Shown: positions 1-5,373 of the stretch, piece after piece
How the letters are laid out: each line of letters starts with the position of its first letter
How positions within the stretch are numbered: the stretch's first letter is position 1
Source: an uncultured Clostridia bacterium
Lineage (GTDB): Bacteria; Bacillota; Clostridia; Christensenellales; Aristaeellaceae
DNA: 5,373 bases
Direction: 5' to 3'
Assembly (NCBI GenBank): GCA_946042585.1
Contig: CAMGDO010000083.1
Span: 1-5,373 of the forward strand
Notes under the pieces: generated by a model
Told to the model about the DNA's origin: nothing
What the model saw: only the letters and a program-made list of their open reading frames with translations
Database searches by the model: none
Program-made: the position numbers and the translations under genes

Positions 1-36
1 GCTATGGCGTGCGCAGCGTATGGCGCACGCCATAGC
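1..36. repeat. Perfect 14-bp inverted repeat with 8-nt loop at the contig's left edge
   Basis: Positions 1-14 (GCTATGGCGTGCGC) are the exact reverse complement of 23-36, with loop AGCGTATG at 15-22. The right arm is in frame with the GerAB-like protein (Gly-Tyr-Gly-Val-Arg); the left arm gives its last three residues and the TAG stop. There is no T-run on either side, so it does not look like an intrinsic terminator. Its location exactly at the sequence end suggests a fold-back chimera rather than genomic sequence. Confidence 0.9.
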
Positions 37-595
37 CCGCAAGAGGAAAGAGATACCCCGTATCAAACTGCGGAAGAATCAGCGCAATGCTCAGCGCGAA
101 GGCGCCCAGAAAGAACCAGCGCAGAAAGCTTGCTGCGCGAAGAGCGGCCTGCGGGCGCCTGGCGGGCATGGCAAGCAGCACCGCAAACAGCACGGCCAGC
201 GTGATTTGCAGGCGCGACGCGTTGAACAGAAGAAAATTGTCCGTCAATTCCACGATGGACAGAAGGCACATGGCCATATCGCAGACAAACAAAAGCGCGT
301 ACAGAAAGAACAAAACCCGAAAAAACGGCGTGTCAAGCGCCTGCGCAGGCAGGCGCTTTGCGGCAATGCGCGACATCGCATACAAAAGCAGCGTGGGCAG
401 CAGCAGCGTCAGCCCTGCCCACCAGGAGCTGTTAGCCGCCACGGGCTGTAAATACAGCGCGCCAAAGGACAGAATCTGCGCGAACATGGACACCGCCAGC
501 ATGGTGTTGGTTTCCTTCAGATGGACGGTATTTCGCATATCGCGCATCGCCGCGGCATCATGCACAGGCGTGGTGGTGCGATTGATTTTCTGCAT
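2..595 (-). CDS. GerAB-like spore germination permease subunit, 3' end truncated at the contig edge
   Basis: This is probably the B subunit of a Ger-type nutrient germinant receptor, an APC-superfamily-like protein of the spore inner membrane that takes part in germinant recognition. I chose the ATG at 595 because a strong Shine-Dalgarno (GGGAGGA) lies 5 nt upstream; the frame is open further upstream only because it runs through gerA. The 197 visible residues show about five hydrophobic segments (roughly 31-50, 57-76, 91-116, 128-145, 158-175). A short charged N-terminus with Lys-Glu precedes the first segment, as in this family. The tail GYLFPLAGYGVRHTL (180-194) resembles the family pattern of a Leu/Pro-rich turn followed by G-x-G and a leucine. 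GerAB proteins are usually near 360 residues, so about 45% is missing. The TAG stop at 4-2 lies in the left arm of an inverted repeat and is probably an artefact. Position directly after a gerA-type gene supports the call; the sequence similarity alone is modest. Confidence 0.72.
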   Translation of the reverse strand: MQKINRTTTPVHDAAAMRDMRNTVHLKETNTMLAVSMFAQILSFGALYLQPVAANSSWWAGLTLLLPTLLLYAMSRIAAKRLPAQALDTPFFRVLFFLYALLFVCDMAMCLLSIVELTDNFLLFNASRLQITLAVLFAVLLAMPARRPQAALRAASFLRWFFLGAFALSIALILPQFDTGYLFPLAGYGVRHTLRTP

Positions 596-596
596 G

Positions 597-2090
597 TCAT
601 TCCTCCCAGCCGCGCATACGGCCGCGGCTGCGCAGCATGGAAAAGGGGTTGGCAAGATAGGTGCGCAGGCGCTGCCGCCACACGGGATAGCGAAGAACGG
701 CGTCGGGATTCCGCGCGCGGGCAGGGGAGATGGGCGCGCACAGCGGCGCACCCAGGCTTGTCAGCGACAGCGTGCGCAAAAGCAGGACGAACAGCGTGAG
801 AATCAGCCCGTAATAGCCCGCGATGCCCGCGGCGAGCACCAGCAGAAGCTGCGCGATGCGCAGCGCCATGGACATGGGATAATCCGGCATGACAAAGCTG
901 CCCAGACCGCTGAGCGCCACCATGACGATCAAAAGCGGGCTGACCAGATCGGCTGCCGAGGCGGCCTGCCCCAGAATCAGCGCGCTGACCACGCCCAGAC
1001 TGCCGCCCATCACGGCGGGCACACGCGTGCAGGCTTCATTGATCAGGCTGAACACCAGCAGCATGGACAGCGTGGCGGGAAAGATGGCGATGGGCACGCG
1101 CGACTGCGCCTCCTGCACGCTGGTGAGCAGCGACAGAGGGATGCCCTCGGTGTGAAAGCCCGTGAGCGCCACAAACAGCGCAGGCACCAGCAGCGAGAGC
1201 AATATGCCCAGCAGCCGCAGAATGCGCAGAAAGGAACCGTATTGCCAGCGCAGCGCCGAGTCGTCCGGCGCATGAAACAGATGCAGAAGATTCATGGGCA
1301 GCGCCAGCATCTGCGGCGCGTTTTCCATGGCGATGAGCACCTGCCCGTCCATCAGGAAGCTGGCGGCGCGGTCCGGGCGCTCGGTGGAGAGCACCTGCGG
1401 CACCAGCGCAAAGGGGCTGTCCTCCAGCAGCTGCTCGAGCATGCCGATGGAAGAAACATAATCCACATTGCAGCCCGCGATGCGGCGGCGGATTTCTGTC
1501 AGGTATTCTGCGGGCGCCACGCCGTCCAGATACAAAAGCGCCAGACGCGTGGAAATGCGCGAGCCCACATGCGCATCCTCGCTGATCAGCGCGGGCGTGC
1601 GCATGATGCGGCGAAGCAGCACGATGTTGTCGCGCAGCGATTCGGTAAACGCCTCCTGCGGCCCCTGCACCACCATTTCGGTGCTGGGCGGCTGTACGCC
1701 GCGCTTGGCAAAGCCGCGCGTGTCCAATAGCAGCGCGCCCTCCACTTCTTCACACATCAGCGCCGCATCGCCGTTGTATATTCCCTCCAGCGCGGTCTGC
1801 AGATGCATGGTCTGTGAAGCCGAGCTGACAGGCAGCACCTTTTTGAGCAGCACATCGGCGCTCATATACTCTCCCTGCGCGCGCAGGCAGGGCTGGAGGA
1901 TATAGTGATGCAGCTTGTCCGCGCTGCACAGCCCGTCGATATAATACAGCGCTGCGCGGCGTCCCATGATGGTGATGTCCCGCCGCATGGCGTCCTCGCA
2001 GTCCGAGCGGTGCATCGCCTGATCCATCAGATTCGTTTTCTCATCAAAGCCGCCGGTGAGTGCGGCGGCAGGAATGGCTTCAAGCGGCAT
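597..2090 (-). CDS. GerA/GerAA-family spore germination protein (germinant receptor A subunit)
   Basis: This encodes a 497-residue A subunit of a GerA-type germinant receptor, which sits in the spore inner membrane and helps convert nutrient binding into ion release and germination. Length is typical for the family (about 480-550). A soluble N-terminal region (about 30-285) carries family signatures: GPQEAFTESLRDNIVLLRR (143-161), where relatives have a Gly-Pro-x-Glu-x-Phe and Arg-x-Asn pattern; Pro-Phe-x-x-x-Pro-Gln (226-232); and TERPD (236-240) followed by a DGQVLI segment. LFHAPDD (271-277) leads into the membrane domain, with PALFVALTGFHTEGIP (303-318), LILGQAA (371-377), LVSPLLIVMVALSGLGSFVMP (382-402) and a final hydrophobic stretch (about 410-440). 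The ATG at 2090 has a GGAAGGGAG Shine-Dalgarno 9 nt upstream. The stop TGA (599-597) is one base from the next start, so the two genes are one operon. A SpoVAF-type paralogue is possible, but the GerAB-like neighbour favours a true receptor operon. Confidence 0.93.
   Translation of the reverse strand: MPLEAIPAAALTGGFDEKTNLMDQAMHRSDCEDAMRRDITIMGRRAALYYIDGLCSADKLHHYILQPCLRAQGEYMSADVLLKKVLPVSSASQTMHLQTALEGIYNGDAALMCEEVEGALLLDTRGFAKRGVQPPSTEMVVQGPQEAFTESLRDNIVLLRRIMRTPALISEDAHVGSRISTRLALLYLDGVAPAEYLTEIRRRIAGCNVDYVSSIGMLEQLLEDSPFALVPQVLSTERPDRAASFLMDGQVLIAMENAPQMLALPMNLLHLFHAPDDSALRWQYGSFLRILRLLGILLSLLVPALFVALTGFHTEGIPLSLLTSVQEAQSRVPIAIFPATLSMLLVFSLINEACTRVPAVMGGSLGVVSALILGQAASAADLVSPLLIVMVALSGLGSFVMPDYPMSMALRIAQLLLVLAAGIAGYYGLILTLFVLLLRTLSLTSLGAPLCAPISPARARNPDAVLRYPVWRQRLRTYLANPFSMLRSRGRMRGWEE
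601..607 (-). promoter_or_regulatory. Ribosome binding site of the GerAB-like gene, inside the gerA-type coding end
   Basis: GGGAGGA on the minus strand lies 5 nt before the ATG at 595. It is part of the last gerA codons, which read Trp-Glu-Glu-stop. The gerA stop falls between this site and the next start, an arrangement that suggests translational coupling. It fixes the start of the downstream gene. Confidence 0.85.
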
Positions 2091-2099
2091 GAACGCAGG

Positions 2100-2108
2100 C
2101 TCCCTTCC
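2100..2108 (-). promoter_or_regulatory. Ribosome binding site of the gerA-type gene
   Basis: GGAAGGGAG on the minus strand lies 9 nt before the ATG at 2090. It is an imperfect but purine-rich Shine-Dalgarno and supports this ATG over later internal methionines. Confidence 0.65.
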
Positions 2109-2123
2109 TGGCCTTTTTATGAA

Positions 2124-2153
2124 AAGTATGGAATTATGCCGCGTTTACTATGC
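2124..2153 (-). promoter_or_regulatory. Candidate sigma-G (forespore) promoter for the ger operon
   Basis: On the minus strand, GCATA (2153-2149) is followed after exactly 18 nt by CATACTT (2130-2124). As I recall the Bacillus sigma-G consensus, it is GHATR, 18 nt, CATWHTA, so the -35 fits fully and the -10 differs only in its last base. Transcription would start near 2117, giving a leader of about 27 nt that contains the Shine-Dalgarno. Known gerA-type operons are transcribed in the forespore by sigma-G, so motif and gene function agree. It is a short-motif prediction only. Confidence 0.6.
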
Positions 2154-2172
2154 GCCCAATGTGTGCTATGAT
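2144..2172 (+). promoter_or_regulatory. Candidate sigma-A extended -10 promoter for hemW
   Basis: TTTACT (2144-2149) is followed after 17 nt by TATGAT (2167-2172), with an upstream TG at 2164-2165 forming a TGn extended -10. The -35 matches 4 of 6 and the -10 matches 5 of 6 consensus bases. A start near 2179 gives a leader of about 21 nt carrying the hemW Shine-Dalgarno. The -35 shares base 2149 with the -35 of the divergent sigma-G-like promoter. Confidence 0.62.
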
Positions 2173-2185
2173 AGAAAAAACAAAG

Positions 2186-2192
2186 AAGGAGG
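2186..2192 (+). promoter_or_regulatory. Ribosome binding site of hemW
   Basis: AAGGAGG lies 7 nt before the ATG at 2200. It is a near-perfect Shine-Dalgarno and decides this start over the longer open frame that begins at 2056. Confidence 0.9.
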
Positions 2193-2199
2193 AGCGCGT

Positions 2200-3318
2200 A
2201 TGAAGCCGCTGGGACTGTATGTGCATATTCCGTTCTGCGCGAGCAAATGCGCCTATTGCGATTTCGCCTCCTGGGCGGGGCGGGAACAGGATATGGCGCG
2301 CTATGTGCATGCGCTGTGCGGGGAAATCACGGCGCGCGCGGCGGCCTGCGGCCATCCGGCGGCGGACACGGTGTTCTTTGGCGGCGGCACGCCTTCTCTT
2401 TTGCCGCCTGAGCTGTTTGAAAAGATTGCCCGCACGCTGCGCGCTTCCTTTGCGCTGACAGAGGATGCCGAGTGGACGGTGGAGTGCAATCCCGGCACGC
2501 TCACGCCCGCCTTTGCCGATGCGCTTGCGCGCTGCGGCGTCAACCGTGTGTCGCTGGGCATGCAGGCAGCGCAGAGCCGCCTGCTCAGGCAGCTGGGACG
2601 CATTCATGACATGCATGGCGTGACGGAGGCGGTGGAAACGGTTCGCGCGGCGGGCATTGCCAATATTAGCCTGGATCTGATGCTGGGGCTGCCCGGGCAG
2701 ACCCGGGCAGACATGGCGGAAACGCTTGACCATGCGCTGGCGCTGTCCCCTTCGCATCTGTCGTGCTACGCGCTGATTGTGGAGGAGGGCACTCCCCTGG
2801 CGGCGGCGGTGGAGCGGGGAGAAATGCGCGTGCCGGGCGACGAAATGGACCGCGAGATGTATGCGCTGTGCCGCACTGCGCTGCTCAGGCGCGGCTTTGT
2901 GCAGTATGAAATCAGCAATTTCGCCCTGCCGGGGCGGCAATGCCGGCATCATGTGAATTGCTGGCGGCGGGAGGACTATCTGGGGTTTGGATGCGCGGCG
3001 CATTCGCTGTGGGAGAATGAACGGCGCGCCAATTGCGCGTCGCTGGACGGGTATCTGGCGGGCATGGAGCCCGAAACGGAGAGCATTTCGCCACAGGACG
3101 CCATGTTTGAAAGCCTGATGCTGGGGCTGCGGCTCACGCAGGGCATTGACGAAGCGGACTTTGCCCGCCGGCACGGGCAGGCGCTGTGGACGGTGTACGG
3201 GCAGCGGCTGCAGGGCGCGCTCAGCGACGGGCGGCTCATTCGGCGGGACGGGAGAGTCTTTCTGACCGAGCGCGGCATGGACGTGATGAACAGCGTGCTG
3301 GTGGAGGCCATGGCGTAA
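2200..3318 (+). CDS. hemW: HemW-type radical SAM heme chaperone (formerly oxygen-independent coproporphyrinogen III oxidase-like)
   Basis: This encodes a 372-residue cytoplasmic radical SAM protein of the HemN/HemW family. HemW members bind heme and deliver it to acceptor proteins; earlier annotation as coproporphyrinogen oxidase is usually wrong for this subgroup. The cluster motif HIPFCASKCAYCDF (9-22) gives Cys13, Cys17 and Cys20 for the 4Fe-4S cluster, with Phe at position 22 as in HemW. Further family motifs follow in order: GGGTPSLLP (61-69), ECNPGT (95-100), NRVSLGMQA (115-123), RIH (134-136), ISLDLMLGLPGQT (156-168), YEISNFALPG (236-245), HHVNCW (250-255) and YLGFGCAAHS (260-269). A C-terminal HemN_C-like domain spans about 300-372. 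Length is normal for HemW and short for HemN. The ATG at 2200 was chosen over an upstream in-frame ATG because AAGGAGG (2186-2192) sits 7 nt before it and family homology begins there. It often neighbours lepA/hrcA elsewhere; here it does not. Confidence 0.94.
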   Translation: MKPLGLYVHIPFCASKCAYCDFASWAGREQDMARYVHALCGEITARAAACGHPAADTVFFGGGTPSLLPPELFEKIARTLRASFALTEDAEWTVECNPGTLTPAFADALARCGVNRVSLGMQAAQSRLLRQLGRIHDMHGVTEAVETVRAAGIANISLDLMLGLPGQTRADMAETLDHALALSPSHLSCYALIVEEGTPLAAAVERGEMRVPGDEMDREMYALCRTALLRRGFVQYEISNFALPGRQCRHHVNCWRREDYLGFGCAAHSLWENERRANCASLDGYLAGMEPETESISPQDAMFESLMLGLRLTQGIDEADFARRHGQALWTVYGQRLQGALSDGRLIRRDGRVFLTERGMDVMNSVLVEAMA

Positions 3319-3323
3319 GGGAC

Positions 3324-3352
3324 TTGCGAAATGCGCGCGCAGATTGTATAAT
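3324..3352 (+). promoter_or_regulatory. Candidate sigma-A promoter for the DUF4956/VTC unit
   Basis: TTGCGA (3324-3329, 4 of 6 consensus) and a perfect TATAAT (3347-3352) are separated by the optimal 17 nt. It lies entirely in the 68-nt gap after the hemW stop. Transcription would start near 3359, about 28 nt before the next ATG. No terminator-like hairpin with a T-run is visible between hemW and this promoter, so some read-through from hemW is possible. Confidence 0.72.
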
Positions 3353-3386
3353 AAAACCGTGTACAGATCAGTTTGGAGGTACCTTC

Positions 3387-4088
3387 ATGAATTTTACACC
3401 TGTGCTTCTGAGCGCAATGACCAAATCGGACATTGTGACAAGCGATTTCTGGACTTCGCAGTTTTCTTCCTTCACCCCTGCCACGGTGGTGATGACGCTG
3501 CTTTTCGCGCTGGCAACCGGCCTTATGATTTCGCTGGTGTACAAGCTCACCTATCGCGGCGTGCTGTACAGCCCGCAGTTTTCCATGGTGCTCATCATGC
3601 TGACCCTGATCACTGCGCCTGTGGTCATGGCGATTGGCAGCAATGTGGCGCTGTCCATGGGCATGGTGGGCGCGCTGTCCATCGTGCGTTTCCGCACGGC
3701 TGTGAAGGAGCCGCTGGATACATGCTATATGTTCTGGGCGATCACGATGGGCATCCTGCTGGGCGCCCGGCAATATGTGATTGCCCTGTGCGTGGTAGTG
3801 GGCATCGGCATCATTCTCGTGGCGCTGTCCTATGTGCATTTCCGTCATCCCAATGCCTACCTGCTGGTGGTGCACTATGATGAATCCGCCGAGCCGGATA
3901 TTGAGAGCGAGCTGCGCCGCGGCACGCGCGCGCGCCGTGTACGCTCCAAGACTGTCACCCGCGGCGGTGCGGAGATGACCGTGGAGGTGCGTCTGGACAA
4001 CCGCACGGACATCGTGGGGCATATGCTGGATATCAAAGGCGTGCACGACGCCACGCTTGTGGCCTGCCAGAATGAAACGGGTGCTTAA
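3387..4088 (+). CDS. DUF4956 family multi-pass membrane protein
   Basis: This encodes a 233-residue membrane protein of the DUF4956 family, whose function is not established. The start ATG has GGAGGT (3375-3380) 6 nt upstream. Hydrophobic segments appear at about 33-51, 65-83, 113-127 and 130-150. Between them lies the most recognisable family block: SLVYKLTYRGVLYS (49-62), then GSNVALSMGMVGALSIVRFR (84-103) and TAVKEPLDT (104-112). The C-terminal 75 residues are soluble and charged, with a basic patch RRGTRARRVRSK (177-188), and probably form a small cytoplasmic domain. Members of this family commonly sit beside VTC-domain proteins, as here, where the VTC gene follows after 3 nt. A role as membrane partner of the VTC enzyme, for anchoring or for product handling, is inference from this pairing only. 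Confidence 0.9.
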   Translation: MNFTPVLLSAMTKSDIVTSDFWTSQFSSFTPATVVMTLLFALATGLMISLVYKLTYRGVLYSPQFSMVLIMLTLITAPVVMAIGSNVALSMGMVGALSIVRFRTAVKEPLDTCYMFWAITMGILLGARQYVIALCVVVGIGIILVALSYVHFRHPNAYLLVVHYDESAEPDIESELRRGTRARRVRSKTVTRGGAEMTVEVRLDNRTDIVGHMLDIKGVHDATLVACQNETGA

Positions 4089-4091
4089 GGC

Positions 4092-4796
4092 ATGGCTGTA
4101 CCGCTTCGACACGAACTGAAGTTTTTCATATCGCCCGCGCAGTATTACATCCTGTCCAACACGCTCAAGCGCGTGCTGCACCCCGATCCGCACGGCGATG
4201 AAAACAATCAGTACCATATCCGCTCGCTGTATTTCGATACGGCGTTCGACTCGGCGCTGATGGACAAGATCAACGGTACCGCAAACCGCGACAAGTACCG
4301 TATCCGGATTTATAACTTCAGCGATTCGGTGATTCGCCTGGAATGCAAGAGCAAATTCCGCGATCTGATTTCCAAGCGCTCGGTGGGTATCTCGCGCGAT
4401 CTGGCGGAGCAGCTGATCTCGGCGGATCCTACGGGGCTGGAGAGCACGGCTTCGGGTCTGGTCAGCGATGTATACCGCGAGATGCGCACCAATCTTCTGC
4501 ATCCCGTGGTGATTGTGGACTATCTGCGCGAGGCGTATCTGCACCCGGCGGAGGAGGTGCGCATCACCTTTGACATGCAGCTGCGCTCGGGGCTCAACAG
4601 CGTGGATATGTTCAATCGCTATCTGCCTACGGTGCCGCCCTTTGATCATGAGGAGATCATTCTGGAGGTCAAGTATAATACGGTGATGCCGCCCTATATT
4701 GCCAATCTGCTCAGCGACACGCTGCGCGACGGCGCTGTGCGCTCGGCCATCAGCAAGTATGTGCATTGCCGCAGATTCGAGTTCAAGGACTTTTAA
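4092..4796 (+). CDS. VTC-domain (polyphosphate polymerase-like) protein
   Basis: This encodes a 234-residue protein consisting of one VTC domain. It belongs to the triphosphate tunnel metalloenzyme-like fold, whose yeast member Vtc4 polymerises phosphate from ATP. Tunnel-type alternating charged strands are visible: RHELKFFI (6-13), IRSLYFDT (43-50), DKYRIRIYN (67-75), IRLECKSK (81-88) with Glu84 and Lys86, YLREAY (144-149), VRITFD (156-161), and IILEVKYN (189-196) with Glu192 and Lys194. A late basic segment, SKYVHCRR (221-228), closes the domain. No SPX domain or membrane segment is present, so it is probably cytosolic and held near the membrane by the DUF4956 partner. No good Shine-Dalgarno exists: AAGG overlaps the preceding stop only 1 nt before the ATG, suggesting translational coupling. 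Homology begins at residue 6, which supports this start. Whether it makes polyphosphate or modifies another substrate cannot be read from sequence. Confidence 0.9.
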   Translation: MAVPLRHELKFFISPAQYYILSNTLKRVLHPDPHGDENNQYHIRSLYFDTAFDSALMDKINGTANRDKYRIRIYNFSDSVIRLECKSKFRDLISKRSVGISRDLAEQLISADPTGLESTASGLVSDVYREMRTNLLHPVVIVDYLREAYLHPAEEVRITFDMQLRSGLNSVDMFNRYLPTVPPFDHEEIILEVKYNTVMPPYIANLLSDTLRDGAVRSAISKYVHCRRFEFKDF

Positions 4797-4840
4797 TCGG
4801 CCGCGAAAGGCTTTGTGAAAAACTGAATATCAGGAGAGGA

Positions 4841-5349
4841 ATGGGCAGAATGAAAAAGAGATTTGCCGCGCTGCTGTTGATGCTGATGATGGTATTGCAG
4901 ATACTGTTACCGGCGTATGCGCGGGAGGAAATGCCCATTCCTTTCAGCATTACGGCGCTTCAGGCGGATGAAGAGAAAATTCTGGTGCTGGACGGGCTGT
5001 ATCTGGACGGCAGATTCTACGCCATGGCGTCGGATATGAGCGAATTGCTGCGCGGCACGCAGGCATATAAGGAGGGCGGGAGCTTTTCCTTCACCGCCCA
5101 TGGCAAGAGCCGGAGGTTCCGTGCGGAGCCGGATAAAAAAACGCTGCTGGAATGCAACGCCCTTACAGAAGGAAAGTGGCAGATCGACACGCAGGTGCCG
5201 GTGCTGTTTGCCGACGGGATATGCTATGTGTCGCTGGGAGAGCAGGCCTATTTCAGCTTTGATCAGCGTGATGGAATCGGCGGAGATCGTGCTGGACAGC
5301 GACAACGACTATGCCCGCACCTGCTTTACGCTGCGGGACGGCTGCATAC
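4841..5349 (+). CDS. Secreted protein of unknown function, 3' partial, with a probable frameshift near 5264
   Basis: I do not recognise a specific family. The N-terminus is a classic signal peptide: MGRMKKR, then a hydrophobic core (about 8-23), then Leu-Pro-Ala-Tyr-Ala with likely cleavage after Ala27. Two in-frame ATGs (4841 and 4850) share the AGGAGAGGA Shine-Dalgarno at 4832-4840; the spacing is short for the first and long for the second, so the start is uncertain by three residues. The mature part shows short beta-like segments with two Asp-Gly turns, LDGRFYAMASD (55-65) and VPVLFADGICYVSL (119-132). These faintly recall copper-amine-oxidase N-terminal-like repeats of secreted Firmicute proteins, but this is weak. 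After Asp141 the open frame turns arginine-rich and unlike the rest. Frame +1 from 5265 reads SVMESAEIVLDSDNDYARTCF, a natural continuation. The gene lies 44 nt after the VTC gene with no promoter seen, so it is probably cotranscribed. It is cut off by adapter sequence. Confidence 0.78.
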
Positions 5350-5373
5350 CTGTCTCTTATACACATCTGACGC
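5350..5373 (+). other. Nextera (Tn5 mosaic-end) sequencing adapter left on the contig end
   Basis: Bases 5350-5368 are CTGTCTCTTATACACATCT, the engineered 19-bp Tn5 mosaic end used in Nextera tagmentation. They are followed by GACGC, the start of the read-2 side adapter. It is library-construction sequence and not part of the genome. In translation it yields the well-known contaminant peptide VSYTHLT in one frame and LLYTSD in another, so it can pass as the end of a protein. Confidence 0.97.

Noticed and set aside
1..36. Intrinsic terminator for the ger genes
   Set aside because: The stem lies within the expected middle of the GerAB-like gene and no T-run follows on the minus strand inside the window.
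87..1730. Plus-strand open frame of 547 codons opposite the gerA-type and GerAB-like genes
   Set aside because: Its translation is Arg/Gln/His/Ala-rich low-complexity text without motifs, typical of the antisense frame of GC-rich genes. The minus strand carries clear family motifs.
2056..2199. Longer hemW start at 2056
   Set aside because: The extension overlaps the divergent gerA start and both promoters, lacks a ribosome binding site and has no family homology.
2692..2711. Tandem direct repeat CCCGGGCAGA x2 in hemW
   Set aside because: The first copy encodes the conserved Leu-Pro-Gly-Gln motif and the second continues in a different codon phase within normal family sequence; it is a chance repeat in GC-rich coding DNA.
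3319..3386. Terminator or riboswitch between hemW and the DUF4956 gene
   Set aside because: Only a short GCGCGC run is seen, with no stem followed by T residues. The 68 nt are accounted for by the promoter and ribosome binding site.
2976..4766. Minus-strand open frame of 596 codons across hemW, DUF4956 and VTC genes
   Set aside because: It spans three genes with strong plus-strand homology and reads as a His/Arg-rich shadow with no recognisable domain.
5350..5373. End of a natural Tn5/IS50 element
   Set aside because: The 19 bases match the engineered mosaic end, not the natural IS50 inside or outside end, and continue into adapter bases rather than transposon sequence.
1..5373. CRISPR arrays, tRNA or rRNA genes, insertion sequences
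   Set aside because: No spaced direct repeats, cloverleaf-like sequences, rRNA signatures or transposase motifs were seen on either strand.

Overview
The window reads as one complete, short assembled contig from a high-GC, spore-forming, probably anaerobic Clostridia-type Firmicute, most plausibly from a metagenome. Three things point there: GerA-family spore germination genes, good Shine-Dalgarno sites of the AAGGAGG type, and a strongly GC-biased third codon position. The high GC also produces very long meaningless open frames on the opposite strands. Species cannot be told.

Layout. On the minus strand, 2090 to 597 encodes a complete GerA/GerAA-family germinant receptor A subunit. One base after its stop, 595 leftward encodes a GerAB-like membrane subunit that is cut short at the left edge. 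A 110-bp divergent intergenic region (2091-2199) follows. It appears to hold back-to-back, overlapping promoters: a forespore sigma-G-like promoter for the ger genes and a sigma-A-like extended -10 promoter for hemW. On the plus strand come hemW (2200-3318, radical SAM heme chaperone/coproporphyrinogen oxidase-like), a good sigma-A promoter (3324-3352), and a three-gene unit: a DUF4956 membrane protein (3387-4088), a VTC-domain polyphosphate-polymerase-like protein (4092-4796), and a secreted protein of unknown function (4841 to the right edge).

How they work together. The ger pair should make part of a nutrient-sensing receptor in the spore inner membrane; the C subunit is not in view. The DUF4956/VTC pair recurs in many bacteria, but its physiological job is not established. 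With a secreted third gene it is the part of the window most likely to represent a poorly described system.

Both ends are suspect. The right end (5350-5373) is the Nextera transposase adapter, not genomic DNA. The left end (1-36) is a perfect 14-bp inverted repeat with an 8-nt loop that creates the premature stop of the GerAB-like gene and looks like a fold-back chimera. A probable 1-nt frameshift near 5264 also lies close to the right end. Genomic content can be trusted from about 15 to 5349, with caution over the last 90 bases.
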